A stretch of DNA of 64,000 bases from the NCBI GenBank assembly GCA_018433975.1, contig JAHDQE010000023.1:1-64000 (forward strand), given 5' to 3'. Below, in pieces: positions 1-9,728 of the stretch. The notes under the pieces were generated by a model. It worked only from the letters and a program-made list of their open reading frames with translations, ran no database searches and was not told the origin of the DNA. Positions within the stretch are counted from its first letter, which is position 1. Every line of letters begins with the position of its first letter. Both the position numbers and the translations under genes were made by a program. This stretch comes from Ornatilinea sp. Its GTDB lineage: Bacteria; Chloroflexota; Anaerolineae; Anaerolineales; Anaerolineaceae.

Positions 1-612
1 GAAGCTGGTCGGCGTCTGTCCGCTGGCGTAGCGCGTTTCGCCAAACGGCAGGTAGCGCAGCTCCCCGCTCAGGCTCCCGCTCGCGTCCGTCGTGATCGAG
101 GTGCTGCCGAGGTGGTCCCCGAACAGGTACGACAGCGTCGTCCCCACCCGCATTGCCACCCGCTGGCTGCCCGCATAATAATATTCTACCCCCGTTGAGC
201 CGCTGGTTTCAACCCGCCATTCGTAGGTGTTGCCGATGTAATACGTGGTAACCCCGCCCGCCACCGACTTAACCCGGTTCCCATCCCCGTCGTAGGTGTA
301 CTCTCCGACCGTCGTCTGGTTCTTCTCCACCGCCACCAGCCGGTTATCGGCGTCGTAGATCAGCTCGTAGCTGTCGCTGCCCACGTTCCGTTCGGTCATG
401 TTGCCGTTCGCGTCGTACCAGTACTTCTGCACGCTGTCCAGGTGGGTCACCGCGTGGAAATGGCTGCTGTCCTGGTAGCCATAGCTCACCCCGGCCTTGC
501 TGCTCAGGTTTCCGGTTGTGGCGTCGTAGGTATAGCTTTCGTTGTAGAGTCCACCCGTTCCTCCAACCACACCCACAGCGGTCAGGTGCGCCTGCCGTGG
601 ACAGGCTGTCAT
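1..612 (-). CDS. Orphan RHS core fragment, partial (runs off left edge)
   Basis: An open frame starts at ATG 612-610, directly after the TAG of the preceding lipoprotein gene, and stays open to position 1. After about 15 non-homologous residues (MTACPRQAHLTAV...) it reproduces the late YD-repeat core of the large RHS protein almost word for word: the GGTGG-LYNESYTYDA segment, YELIYDADNRL, TYYIG, EWRVE, the GDHLGST motif, and LPFGETRY at the edge. Unlike the large copy, it passes straight from DADNRLVAVEKNQ to YTYDGDGNRVKSV without the carbohydrate-binding insertion. This is the pattern of a displaced RHS tip, where a truncated core keeps an alternative C-terminal effector available for recombination. 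The effector itself lies outside the window. The DNA is GC-rich like the large RHS gene. Whether it is translated is unknown. Confidence 0.75.
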   Translation of the reverse strand, partial: MTACPRQAHLTAVGVVGGTGGLYNESYTYDATTGNLSSKAGVSYGYQDSSHFHAVTHLDSVQKYWYDANGNMTERNVGSDSYELIYDADNRLVAVEKNQTTVGEYTYDGDGNRVKSVAGGVTTYYIGNTYEWRVETSGSTGVEYYYAGSQRVAMRVGTTLSYLFGDHLGSTSITTDASGSLSGELRYLPFGETRYASGQTPTSF

Positions 613-1428
613 CTATGGCTTAGGATACAAAACCTCGAACGCACCAGTCTGTGCGTCAATGGCGATTTCAAAGATTGTATACCACCAGTCGTCGCGATAA
701 TTATCATAAGAAACATCCCAAACATTGCCCTTTGATCCCATCGCTATCGCAGTGATTTTACAGTCGTTCTCATATTTCAATCGCTTTTCAGCCCCACCAT
801 TCTTTTCCGCGATCAGTATCGCTTCCTTTGCCGAGATTTGAAACTGTGTCAGGTCAAGCGGTTCCCATTTGTTGGTGTTGGGAGTATATTCCCCTTTAAA
901 GGTTATTATATCGTGATTTGATGGCGTGATAAAATTACGGTATTCTACGCGGGTTTCTTCCTTCCCCGTTTGAATCACCTTAAAGGAATATAATTCTCCC
1001 TCGCCAAAGAGGCCTTGTTCAATCTCAGCACAATTCATCCTGAAGTACATATAGTATACATTCTGCTCTTCAAAAGGCTCCTGCCAGGCTTGTTCATACA
1101 GGGCTTGCGCAACGCGGAAGTAATCTTCCTGGCTCCAAGATGCCGAATCTGTATAAGGGAATGGGGTGGGAACCGCCTCGGAAGTGGTCGTAATCAACTT
1201 GAAGATATCCGTGTCTCCTCGGTCGAGCGACTCAGGGAGGGTTGCTGGATCGATGGTGTAGTACCGATACTCAAAGTTTTCCTCTGACTCACTGCGGTTA
1301 TCCAACCAATACTGACAACTCATCATTATGCTCATCACAGCCATCAAAACAAGCAGCACAAACTTTTTTCTGGATTGAATTACCCTGTGGATCTTCTCCT
1401 TCTCAACAATTTCATTTATTCTAATCAT
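613..1428 (-). CDS. Putative lipoprotein with PepSY-like C-terminus; candidate RHS-associated immunity or accessory protein
   Basis: The product is about 271 residues. I take the start as ATG 1428, because GAGAGG lies 5 nt upstream and the ATG overlaps the stop of the previous ORF; longer in-frame starts exist at 1443 and 1491. A basic N-terminus (SRKK near residue 20) is followed by a hydrophobic stretch ending in MMSC, with Cys38 as a plausible lipidation site, so the protein is probably membrane-anchored and faces outward. The last 100 residues contain ISAKEAILIAEKNGG and end in FEIAIDAQTGAFEVLYPK, a pattern typical of PepSY-type folds. Its place between the RHS tip and an orphan RHS core is where immunity genes usually sit, but that role is inferred only from position. 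I do not recognise a specific family for the middle part. Confidence 0.6.
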   Translation of the reverse strand: MIRINEIVEKEKIHRVIQSRKKFVLLVLMAVMSIMMSCQYWLDNRSESEENFEYRYYTIDPATLPESLDRGDTDIFKLITTTSEAVPTPFPYTDSASWSQEDYFRVAQALYEQAWQEPFEEQNVYYMYFRMNCAEIEQGLFGEGELYSFKVIQTGKEETRVEYRNFITPSNHDIITFKGEYTPNTNKWEPLDLTQFQISAKEAILIAEKNGGAEKRLKYENDCKITAIAMGSKGNVWDVSYDNYRDDWWYTIFEIAIDAQTGAFEVLYPKP

Positions 1429-2017
1429 TGGATTCCTCTCCATAATTATCTGCCCACTCTTCCAGGTAGTCCAGATCGTCCATTGTAACACCTTCCGGCA
1501 GTTCCCATCCTATTAGGTGCAGAACTTTCATGTCCTGCACATATTTCTTCACCATCAAAAACCAATAACTATCAAGGCCGGCTGCCTGGGCGCGAAGACC
1601 CCCTTGAGGCCAATTTCCGGCAATGAAATCACCCAACTTTTTGCCACTGCTTACAGCTCCTGTTAAGGTCTCAAGTGCATGCTCCGATTCGAATCCACCA
1701 TTTTGAGCCAGCGCCGCCACAATGACCAGATCCTGTGCAGAACACCCTGGACAAGCGTTTTGTGCATTTTCGATTCTGGCCTGCATTACCCCCACTGCAA
1801 CATCTGAATCATACGGAGATCCGCTGAAGCCATAGGCGCTAATCCATCCCTCCTCTACCTGAGCTGGACCGAAGCCCGACTCAGGAGAAAATAGATCACC
1901 ATGTGCGGCGAAAGCTGCTAGATGATCCCCTGCTACTCCTGAGAATTCGCTTTGCACAGCCAGACCAGCAGCAACCTCAATTGAAGCCCGTATCCCGATC
2001 CATAATTGCTTCAGCAC
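1421..2017 (-). CDS. C-terminal tip of the RHS protein in a shifted frame (possible frameshifted remnant)
   Basis: This 198-codon frame begins at a GTG inside the last 41 nt of the large RHS gene and has no convincing ribosome-binding site. Just upstream its frame is closed by two consecutive TAG codons. The large RHS protein ends abruptly with VGIIRAEAIMDRDTGFN, and this ORF continues with SIEVAAGLAVQSEFSG, so a single +1 shift in the overlap would make one continuous tip. The body contains SPESGFGPAQV, then AVGVMQARI, a CPGC pair and VIVAALAQNGGF. The GPAQV element and the A-A-x-x-QNGG element recall lysozyme/transglycosylase-like folds, and the RAE in the RHS end could then supply the acidic residue; this is speculative. 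It could be a natural decay event, a programmed shift or a sequencing error. Confidence 0.5.
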   Translation of the reverse strand: MLKQLWIGIRASIEVAAGLAVQSEFSGVAGDHLAAFAAHGDLFSPESGFGPAQVEEGWISAYGFSGSPYDSDVAVGVMQARIENAQNACPGCSAQDLVIVAALAQNGGFESEHALETLTGAVSSGKKLGDFIAGNWPQGGLRAQAAGLDSYWFLMVKKYVQDMKVLHLIGWELPEGVTMDDLDYLEEWADNYGEESND

Positions 2018-5000
2018 GGATGATACCTACTAAATCAGGGGATAACCCGATGGCAGCAGCACCCTTATAAGCAGCATAAACACTAATGGCCCATTTAGCT
2101 ATTGTACATTGGGGACAAAGGGGGCCATGCCCAGATGGGTCATTATATCCAACCGGGTTGTTTCGAACGTAGCAATAGCGATCCCAGTCAAGCACATAAT
2201 ATGGGTCAGGTATTTCCGTATCTGGTTGAGTCCACCTTCCCAGCGCACTGTCATACCACCTCGCCCCGTAAAAATACAGCCCAATCTCAGCCTCCTCCCG
2301 CTGTCCGGTATACCGGAAGCTGGTCGGCGTCTGGCCGCTGGTGTAGCGCGTCTCGCCAAACGGCAGATAGCGCAGCTCCCCGCTCAGGCTCCCGCTCGCG
2401 TCCGTCGTGATCGAGGTGCTGCCGAGGTGGTCCCCGAACAGGTACGACAGCGTCGTCCCCACCCGCATCGCCACCCGCTGGCTGCCCGCGTAATAATATT
2501 CTACCCCCGTCGAGCCGCCGGTTTCAACCCGCCATTCGTAGTAACTGCCGATGTAGTATGTGGTAACCCCATTCACCACCGACTTGACCCGGCTCCCATC
2601 CCCGTCATACCAGTAATTGGCCTGCTGTAACGGTTCCGGTGGTGCTTCTGTGGGCAGGGCCGTGGCGGTGGGTGTGGCGGTCGGGGTAGGTGTCTGGGTC
2701 GGCGTAGGAGTCTCGGTCGGGTCCTGGGAAGAACTGAAGTTCCCGCCCCCAAAATCGTCGGCGATGCTGCTGCTGGCATCGAACCACAGCCCGATGTAAC
2801 CGCCGTCGTCGTAATGCGGCCAGGAACTGATGTCACAGGTTCCCAGCAGGTTCCCGTTCTTGTAAGCTCCAACCGTGCCGTCGGCCTCGGCCCGCGCGCC
2901 GAACTGGTCCCCGTTGGCAAAGGTGGCCGAAATGCCGTTGCCGCACAGCACGGCACCCTGCGAAGAATCGTAAGTGCCGATCAATATTTCCTGCGAGGAG
3001 GGGTCGTAAAACACTTCGAGGAACCCGTCGTCCAATTGGGCGGAGGATTGTGATTTCAAGATCAGCCCGATCTCTTCCGAATTGGTGTCAATCTGCGTCA
3101 TTGTGATGTAGGCTTCCTGATCTGCATTGTAAGATTGTGCGTTCCACAGGATCTCGCCGCCCTGCCCCACCACCAGCTGGTTGGAGCTGACGCTGTACCC
3201 GCTGGTTTCCGCCGACCAGTTGCTGCTGAGCGTGCTGCCGACCTGGTTGAAATTATCCAGGATGGGAGTCTCCAGGGCCATGCTGCGGCTGCCTGTTCCG
3301 GCACGGTTCAACACCGCCTGGACTTTCGCTCCTGCCCGCACCGGCCCGGCCGGGGGGTGCAGAGGGGCCTTCCATGCCGCCGGCAGGTAAGCCCCTGCCG
3401 TAGAGGACTGTCCGCCGCCCCCTTCCACCAGCACCAGATCGTCAAAGAAAAGATCAAAGCTGTCCTGCGGTCCAAACATGCCAAACTCGATCCGGATGCT
3501 GCTCGTGCTGGGGGTGAAGGTCATTTCCCCCTGATCCCAGGTGTTTTGCGAAACGGTTTGGTGGATGTTGTTAATGCTCTCCGCAATGCTCCAGTCCGAA
3601 TTCACGGCCCGGATGCAGTCGTAGCCCCACTGGCTGCCGCTGAAACTGGTCCATTTGTACCCTAAGTACAGCGTATAGGTCTGGTTCGGGGTGACCGAGA
3701 TCCATTCCGAATTCGCCATCACCCCGCCGCCCGTTTGGATGCGGATCGAATAGCTGCCCGAGGACGCGTCCGTATTGGTGCGGTTCGCTTCCGTAATGTT
3801 CGCCCAGGGAGAAACGCTTGTCTCAAAATCGCCGTTCGAGAGCAGGTTGCTTGGAACGGGCGTGGTTGCCGTGGGGGTAGGTGTGGTTGTCGCTGTGGGA
3901 GTGAGAGTAGCCGTAGCTGTGGCCGTGGGAGTGGCCGTCTCGGTCGGCGTGGGGGTTTCGGTGGGGGAGGGCTGCCCGAGAGGCACCACTTCCACCAGCC
4001 GGTTATCGGCGTCATAGGTCAGCTCGTAGCTGTCGCTGCCCACAATCCGCTCGGTCATATTCCCGTTGGCGTCGTACCAGTACTTCTGTACCCCGTCCAG
4101 GTGGGTCACCGCGTGGAAATGGTCGCTGTCCTCGTAGCCGTAGTTCACCCCGGCCTTGCTGCTCAGGTTGCCGGTTGAGGCGTCATAGGTATAGCTTTCA
4201 TCGTAAAATCCCCCCGTGCCCCCGGTGGTGTAGCCTTGTGTCAGCCGGTAGACTGAATCGTAGGTGAAGGTCTGCGATTGCGGCCCCGCCAGGTCATCCG
4301 CGATCCCGGTCACATTCCCCACCGGGTCGTAGCTGTAGGTCAGGTCCTGCAGGGTGTCCGGGTAGAGGGCCGTCCCGCTCTGCACCGCGGAGAGCCGCCC
4401 CTGGGTGTTGCCGTTCTGCAGCACATAGGCCGGGTCATCCCAGTTGAAATAATCATAGCTGGTCTGGATGCCGTTCCCCAGGGAGCGCAGTTCCACCCGC
4501 CCGGAGGCATCGTAGCTTGTACCGGTGACGTAATTGTCTGTTCCGGTCACGGTTTCCAGCAGCATGCGGTAATCGTAGCTGTAGGTCACCGTTTCGCCGT
4601 TGTCGTTCTCCCCGTTGTTCCCTTCGGGGTAGGTCATCGCGGTCACCATATCTGCCGAGTTGTAAGTCCACGAGGTCTTGAAACTGTCGCTGGTGCCGAT
4701 GGTCTTCACTTCGTCCACCGCGCGGCCGCGGAGATCATACTTCCAGGTTGTGCTCCCGGAGGCATCCGTCATCCCGGTGCGCTGCCCGATGCCGTAATTG
4801 CCGTTGGTGGTGTCGTCGTAGGTGTAAGTGACGCCGCTCTGCGTGCAGCTTCCGCTGTAGGTTTTACCGGTCAGGCGGTTGAGGTCGTCGTATGCCAGGG
4901 TGGATATACAGCCTTTGGCGTCGGTTTGGGTCACCAGATTCCCCAACGCATCGTAACTGTAGGACCAGCTCCCCATATCGGGGTCGTCCATCGCGGTCTT

Positions 5001-8000
5001 GCGCCCGGCCAGGTCGTATTCCAGTGAAGTCTGCGCCCCGCCCACGGTGGCATCCGTCAACCGGCCCGCCCCGTCGTAGGCATAGGTCACCCCCGGCCCG
5101 TCCGCCGGGTCCACTTCCAGCACCCGCGAAAACACATCGCTGTAGGAGATTGTGGAGTGGTTCGATACATCCGTCACCGTGGTTTGGAGCTGGTTGTTGA
5201 CGATCGCATAACCGGTGGTGGTGAAGGTCTGGTCCGGTGCGTAAACGATCTCCGCCCTGCCCAGGACGTCGTATTCGGTATAGGTGAACGGTGCGGGAAT
5301 GGAGGCATACCCCCCGGCCGGCCAGGACCAGGCGGTCACCTCCCGCCAGACACCGCTGGCGTAGCCGTCCTCATAGGGGATGGTCTGGCGGGTAACCTGT
5401 CCGTATGCATCGTAATCATAGCTCACCAGGATATCCGGATGGCTGGCGTCGGTTCCCCGCAGTACGGATTGCAGCAGCCGTCCGGTGCCACCGTAATATT
5501 TGGTGCTGGTCTGGCTGGTGGAGGCATCGATCTTCCGTGTGATGTCCACCTGGAAAGGACTGCCGTTGGTGGCGAAGTTGTTGTCGTAATAACTCAGCGC
5601 GATGGTTGCCGCTCCGGCCGTGCTGTCCCCCGGCCGCCAGATCCCTGTCATCCGCCCAAAAGCATCGTAAGAGGCCGTGGTCACCTGCCCGTTCGCGTCG
5701 GTCTCCGTCAGCGGCACGCCAAGCGCGTAATCGTAGGTCCAGGTCATCGGGGGGTGCGATTCCGGGTTGGTCTCGCTGATCGGATAAGTGTGGAATCCCG
5801 AATCATACACAGAGGTGGTGGTCTGCCCTCCGCCGGATGCCAGCGCGGAGGCGGAACCTTCCGTGGTGTACTGGGTGACCGCGGTGGGGTTTCCCCAACT
5901 GTCGTAGGTATAGGTCACGTCCTGGTATCTTGGGTCCGTGTAGTTCGCGCCCGCGAAGCGCAGCAGGGTCCGCTGTGCGGTAACCACGCCCGCATGGCTG
6001 GATGCCGAACTGTACGTGCAGCTTCCGGAATCGTAGCAATTAACGTTGTCGTAGAACCTGAAGGTGCGCCCGACCAGATCGGCATCGCTTTGGGATACGC
6101 CGCCATCCGGGGTGGCATAAGTTTCAGTTTTGTACGGCAGCCCCACCAGATACTCCGTGGAGGAGGTAATCCGGTAGGTCGAATAATCCGCAGCCGTGAT
6201 CTGGTAGGCGTCCCATCCGGTGGGTTCCCAGGCAGAAATGGTTTGCAGGGTCAGGTTGCCGTAGCTGTCGTATTCGTTTTCGGTGCGGGTTGCCAGCCAC
6301 TTCCCGCTGGCCTCATACTGGTAGCTCTCTGTTTCCGTCAGCCGGCTCCAGATAATTTTCAAACCGGTGTATAGATAGTCCGGAATCCGTGGACGGACGG
6401 AGGGAGTGGTTCGGGTATCCATCACAAAATTCTGGGTGAGGGAATAAATTTTTCCTTCATTGTATTCGTCCAGCCAGATTGCACCGGTGCTCACATCGGC
6501 GGTAAAGCCGATCCCATTAACACTGCCGGATCCTAATGGCAATACATACTGGCCGGTATAAGATGCCAGTTCATCTCCGCTCTCGGAACAGGGTCGCATC
6601 TCTCCTTCTTCATCCCGGCAGATCTGGTCGCGCGCCCATACTTTGGCCACCAACTGGCCGTTGTCTGCGGTCAGCATCAGCACATACCAATCCCCGGGTT
6701 TGAAGATATCCGCAGAGATCAATTGCCCTTGATCGTTACCATTAAACCAGCCTTTAATCCCGGAAGTTGTACTCACGCTGATGCCAAACCCGACATTGTT
6801 TTTTGTCAGCTTCAACACCGCTTCCGTCTCACCGGTTTCTTCATCATCATCTACTTTAAACTGTACAACCACCGATTCCCCGGCGTCAATTGTATTGGAG
6901 CTCCGATTCAATAAACCAGTTTCAAGTATTTCCTGAGTATCAGGATCGACTATGACTTTAACTTTAGCCGCCATGTCACCATTCGCCCGCCAGGGAGTTA
7001 ATTCTCCTGAGGAAAGAGTCCAGTTGGCACTGTTGAAAGTATCAAAGGAGTCCCGGAAATCGGAAGTCCCTACCATCGAGGCGGATACCTGACCTTTCCG
7101 GCCGTCATCCTGGTAATACCAGTTCGTGGTCACCCGGCCGTCCGGCGCCACCTCACGCACGGCAGCGTTGCCGCGGTATTCGGTATAAGGGTCTGTATAC
7201 GGATGGGGTCCATTAGCAGCAATTGAATTCCCTTCATCATTCATCGCAGCCCCATCATACGTGTAAGTGAACACATCTTCCACACCGGTCACTTCATCCA
7301 TAACCCGTCTTTCGGTCACCCGGTAAATCGTAGGTAACAGTTTGATATAGAATTTCCTTACCGGGCACATCGTGTCACAGTGGATGACAAATTTCAATTC
7401 ACGTACCGAAATTGTTGCAGGTAAAACCAGAAAAGCATCTGCCCAATTTGGACCGTTAAGGATGGGATCGCCATTGATCAACATCCAGGTTCCCCCGTTG
7501 ATTTCGTCGCCGTGAGTCCAGATAATCCCATCATTCTTAATACCCATCTGGATTACATTCATATCATCAGAATCATCGGGACGTGCGCTTGCATAGTACA
7601 ACTTACCGGGTTGGACCCACCGGTTTATATCTGTCATGTTCCAGGAAGCATTCCCGGTAACTCTCAAACGAAAATCTTGACAATTAGCATTGTACCAATG
7701 GAGAGGATCATAATCCGGGCTGCCGCAGGGCTCTCCGGGTTCTCCAAAATTATCTGCAGATCGGAGGCCATCAACCGACTCAATCTCATACCACGGCCGG
7801 GCAGGCAAAGGGTCTCCTGTGGTTGCATCGGGGGCAGCTTCATAGGTATATTCCACCCGCCCGCCGTAGCCGTTCTCGGCTGCCGTCAGGTGCATATTGT
7901 CGCCGTATTCGAAGGTTGTTGCGGGCAGAGCGGTCGTTCCCCCCAACCCGTCCGGCACCGTTTCCTGCACCCCGAGCAGGGTCAGTGTGGGTACATTCGG

Positions 8001-9728
8001 TTCATTCGGATCACCGCTCCATTTATACCCCGGGAAGATATGATCGGATTCCTGGGTCGCATAGATCAACTCGTAACTGCGGATGGTCTCAAATTCGCTG
8101 GCTTCGGTAGCTTTGTAGAGGATGTGGATGGCCTTCAAACGTTTCCTCGAAAAGAATTTGCGGCTGTCATTGGTGTACCAATTTCCATCATAATCATATC
8201 GCTGTTCGTTTTCCAATTCGATCCGGTAGCGCCCATTGGAATAGTTGATCGCCACGGGATATACCGCCATATGGTGCCAAAAATCTCCTTTCTCAAAGAG
8301 ATTATCAATCTCTTTGCCCTCTCGACCATACTCGTACGTAATTTCCTCCCCAAATTTATTCTTAGCTGTGGTCAGCGACCAGCGCCAGGCTCTTTGAACA
8401 ACATCACCCTCATCGTTGAGGGTCGGGTAGGTAACTTTATGTTGGAAAAGATAGGTGTTTCCTTCCTTATCCCATATGGTAAAACCCTCCGTTGAAGAGA
8501 TAAACTCTATCCGCCAGAAGGTCTCTGAATCGGTGTGATAATATTCATCAGCTCCTTTAAGAAGCACATACGATGCTCCATTCATGTTGAGCACCCAGGT
8601 GTCATCATCGGTATAATCCAGCGACCCCCGGGTATTCCTCTCGATATATGGCGTATCCAACGACCACCCTTTGCCTACCCAGGAGGCTTGAGTGCGCAAT
8701 TTACCTTGGTCAACCACCTGGCTGCTGTAGCTCAGGTTCAGGCTGGGCTGGAACCCGCCCGGCCCGGCCGGCAGCTCCAGCGGGAGTCCGTAGGTTGCCG
8801 CGCCGGTAAAATTCGAAATCTGAAAACCTTCAACTCCCGGGATCACAGGAGCCAGCGCCTCACCCTCGTCAAAATCGAACACGGTGAAGTGGTCCGTCCA
8901 GGCTGTCAGGACGTTGTTTTCGTGGTCGGTGTAGGTCTGGACCTCTTTCCATTCCTGCGTTTCTTCGTCAAAATATTGCAGAGCCAGGTCCTTCCCGCTG
9001 AATTCTTCGGGGTCAAAAGCAACCTCAATGGTGACACATTCGGAGAATTGACTGACCTCGGCTTTGGTTTCCTGGCTTTTGGCCACTATTTCGAAAGTAT
9101 GCTCGGAAAGGGTGTATGGCAGCTTCTCCAAATCGGGTTTACGGACCTGCACTTCCAGTGCCTCACTCAGAGCTTTTTCAGGGAAAGTGATCTTCACCTG
9201 CCCGTTGAGCGCCGAAACCCGCGCCCCGCTCTGTTTGACCAGCGCCGCCTGTTCCTCGCTTTTCAGATCGATTTCCTCCAACGAGGCCGGTTCGGAAGGC
9301 GTTTCGGTTGGTTTGGCCATCTCGGTTGGCTCGGTTGTTTCGGCAGGCGTGGTCGTCGCGGCAGGAGTTTCCGCATCAGGAGGTGTAGGGGTCGGTTTTT
9401 CGTCAATGACCTCGTTGGTAGCAGTGGGTTTAACCACCGCGCCATCTTCCGGAGGTGTAGCCGTCTGAGTAGTTTCTTGTTTGGGCTCCGGTTGCGTTTC
9501 GCTCAAAGTCGGGACCGGCGTATCCGTTGTCTGTATGCCGGAAGGCACTGCAAGCGTGGATGTCACCGTCGATGTGGGCAAATCCTGCTGGAGCAGTCCC
9601 CCGCTGGACTCTTCAAGCACAACGGTTTCCGCTTCATGGTTTACAAAAGAAGAGCTGGCAGCCAATGCCGGGCTCACGGATTGAAAAATGACAGAAAATG
9701 CCAGCACAAAATTCAATATGAATTTCAT
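1977..9728 (-). CDS. Giant secreted RHS/YD-repeat protein (SpvB/TcdB-like N-terminus) with inserted carbohydrate-binding modules
   Basis: The product is 2583 residues. GGAGGGG lies 5 nt before ATG 9728. The N-terminal 23 residues form a Sec signal peptide ending SPALA. Residues about 40-150 are a Pro/Thr/Glu-rich linker, 155-290 resemble a ZU5-type domain, and 296-400 match the SpvB/TcdB N-terminal region (FTGAATYGLPLELPAGPGG; LNLSYSS; GKGWSL). A jelly-roll-like module lies near 885-1100 (DSFDTFNSANW). YD repeats fill about 1100-1910 (TYDALGNLV, YDYDAYGQV). Residues about 1915-2369 interrupt the YD core with two Pro/Thr linkers flanking a CBM-like module (NLLSNGDFETS...FFDDLVLVEGG) and a LamG-like module (LDNFNQVGS...IADDFGGGNF). 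The core then resumes and ends with GDHLGST and DPSGH (near 2530), after which only a short tip remains. In RHS proteins the core encloses and exports a C-terminal effector; this tip appears truncated by a frameshift. Confidence 0.93.
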   Translation of the reverse strand: MKFILNFVLAFSVIFQSVSPALAASSSFVNHEAETVVLEESSGGLLQQDLPTSTVTSTLAVPSGIQTTDTPVPTLSETQPEPKQETTQTATPPEDGAVVKPTATNEVIDEKPTPTPPDAETPAATTTPAETTEPTEMAKPTETPSEPASLEEIDLKSEEQAALVKQSGARVSALNGQVKITFPEKALSEALEVQVRKPDLEKLPYTLSEHTFEIVAKSQETKAEVSQFSECVTIEVAFDPEEFSGKDLALQYFDEETQEWKEVQTYTDHENNVLTAWTDHFTVFDFDEGEALAPVIPGVEGFQISNFTGAATYGLPLELPAGPGGFQPSLNLSYSSQVVDQGKLRTQASWVGKGWSLDTPYIERNTRGSLDYTDDDTWVLNMNGASYVLLKGADEYYHTDSETFWRIEFISSTEGFTIWDKEGNTYLFQHKVTYPTLNDEGDVVQRAWRWSLTTAKNKFGEEITYEYGREGKEIDNLFEKGDFWHHMAVYPVAINYSNGRYRIELENEQRYDYDGNWYTNDSRKFFSRKRLKAIHILYKATEASEFETIRSYELIYATQESDHIFPGYKWSGDPNEPNVPTLTLLGVQETVPDGLGGTTALPATTFEYGDNMHLTAAENGYGGRVEYTYEAAPDATTGDPLPARPWYEIESVDGLRSADNFGEPGEPCGSPDYDPLHWYNANCQDFRLRVTGNASWNMTDINRWVQPGKLYYASARPDDSDDMNVIQMGIKNDGIIWTHGDEINGGTWMLINGDPILNGPNWADAFLVLPATISVRELKFVIHCDTMCPVRKFYIKLLPTIYRVTERRVMDEVTGVEDVFTYTYDGAAMNDEGNSIAANGPHPYTDPYTEYRGNAAVREVAPDGRVTTNWYYQDDGRKGQVSASMVGTSDFRDSFDTFNSANWTLSSGELTPWRANGDMAAKVKVIVDPDTQEILETGLLNRSSNTIDAGESVVVQFKVDDDEETGETEAVLKLTKNNVGFGISVSTTSGIKGWFNGNDQGQLISADIFKPGDWYVLMLTADNGQLVAKVWARDQICRDEEGEMRPCSESGDELASYTGQYVLPLGSGSVNGIGFTADVSTGAIWLDEYNEGKIYSLTQNFVMDTRTTPSVRPRIPDYLYTGLKIIWSRLTETESYQYEASGKWLATRTENEYDSYGNLTLQTISAWEPTGWDAYQITAADYSTYRITSSTEYLVGLPYKTETYATPDGGVSQSDADLVGRTFRFYDNVNCYDSGSCTYSSASSHAGVVTAQRTLLRFAGANYTDPRYQDVTYTYDSWGNPTAVTQYTTEGSASALASGGGQTTTSVYDSGFHTYPISETNPESHPPMTWTYDYALGVPLTETDANGQVTTASYDAFGRMTGIWRPGDSTAGAATIALSYYDNNFATNGSPFQVDITRKIDASTSQTSTKYYGGTGRLLQSVLRGTDASHPDILVSYDYDAYGQVTRQTIPYEDGYASGVWREVTAWSWPAGGYASIPAPFTYTEYDVLGRAEIVYAPDQTFTTTGYAIVNNQLQTTVTDVSNHSTISYSDVFSRVLEVDPADGPGVTYAYDGAGRLTDATVGGAQTSLEYDLAGRKTAMDDPDMGSWSYSYDALGNLVTQTDAKGCISTLAYDDLNRLTGKTYSGSCTQSGVTYTYDDTTNGNYGIGQRTGMTDASGSTTWKYDLRGRAVDEVKTIGTSDSFKTSWTYNSADMVTAMTYPEGNNGENDNGETVTYSYDYRMLLETVTGTDNYVTGTSYDASGRVELRSLGNGIQTSYDYFNWDDPAYVLQNGNTQGRLSAVQSGTALYPDTLQDLTYSYDPVGNVTGIADDLAGPQSQTFTYDSVYRLTQGYTTGGTGGFYDESYTYDASTGNLSSKAGVNYGYEDSDHFHAVTHLDGVQKYWYDANGNMTERIVGSDSYELTYDADNRLVEVVPLGQPSPTETPTPTETATPTATATATLTPTATTTPTPTATTPVPSNLLSNGDFETSVSPWANITEANRTNTDASSGSYSIRIQTGGGVMANSEWISVTPNQTYTLYLGYKWTSFSGSQWGYDCIRAVNSDWSIAESINNIHQTVSQNTWDQGEMTFTPSTSSIRIEFGMFGPQDSFDLFFDDLVLVEGGGGQSSTAGAYLPAAWKAPLHPPAGPVRAGAKVQAVLNRAGTGSRSMALETPILDNFNQVGSTLSSNWSAETSGYSVSSNQLVVGQGGEILWNAQSYNADQEAYITMTQIDTNSEEIGLILKSQSSAQLDDGFLEVFYDPSSQEILIGTYDSSQGAVLCGNGISATFANGDQFGARAEADGTVGAYKNGNLLGTCDISSWPHYDDGGYIGLWFDASSSIADDFGGGNFSSSQDPTETPTPTQTPTPTATPTATALPTEAPPEPLQQANYWYDGDGSRVKSVVNGVTTYYIGSYYEWRVETGGSTGVEYYYAGSQRVAMRVGTTLSYLFGDHLGSTSITTDASGSLSGELRYLPFGETRYTSGQTPTSFRYTGQREEAEIGLYFYGARWYDSALGRWTQPDTEIPDPYYVLDWDRYCYVRNNPVGYNDPSGHGPLCPQCTIAKWAISVYAAYKGAAAIGLSPDLVGIIRAEAIMDRDTGFN
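2618..3985 (-). other. Module insertion inside the RHS core (absent from the orphan copy)
   Basis: This segment encodes about 455 residues: a TPT-rich linker, a CBM-like module, a LamG-like module and a second TPT-rich linker. It separates DADNRLVEVV from YWYDGDGSRVKSV. In the orphan copy (1-612) the same two YD units are joined by only about ten residues. The comparison shows an in-frame gain here or a loss there, at a junction between adjacent YD repeats. Confidence 0.75.

Noticed and set aside
5157..6374. 405-codon ORF on the plus strand
   Set aside because: It is antisense to the YD-repeat core of the RHS gene and its Gly/Val/Arg-rich composition is that of a shadow frame.
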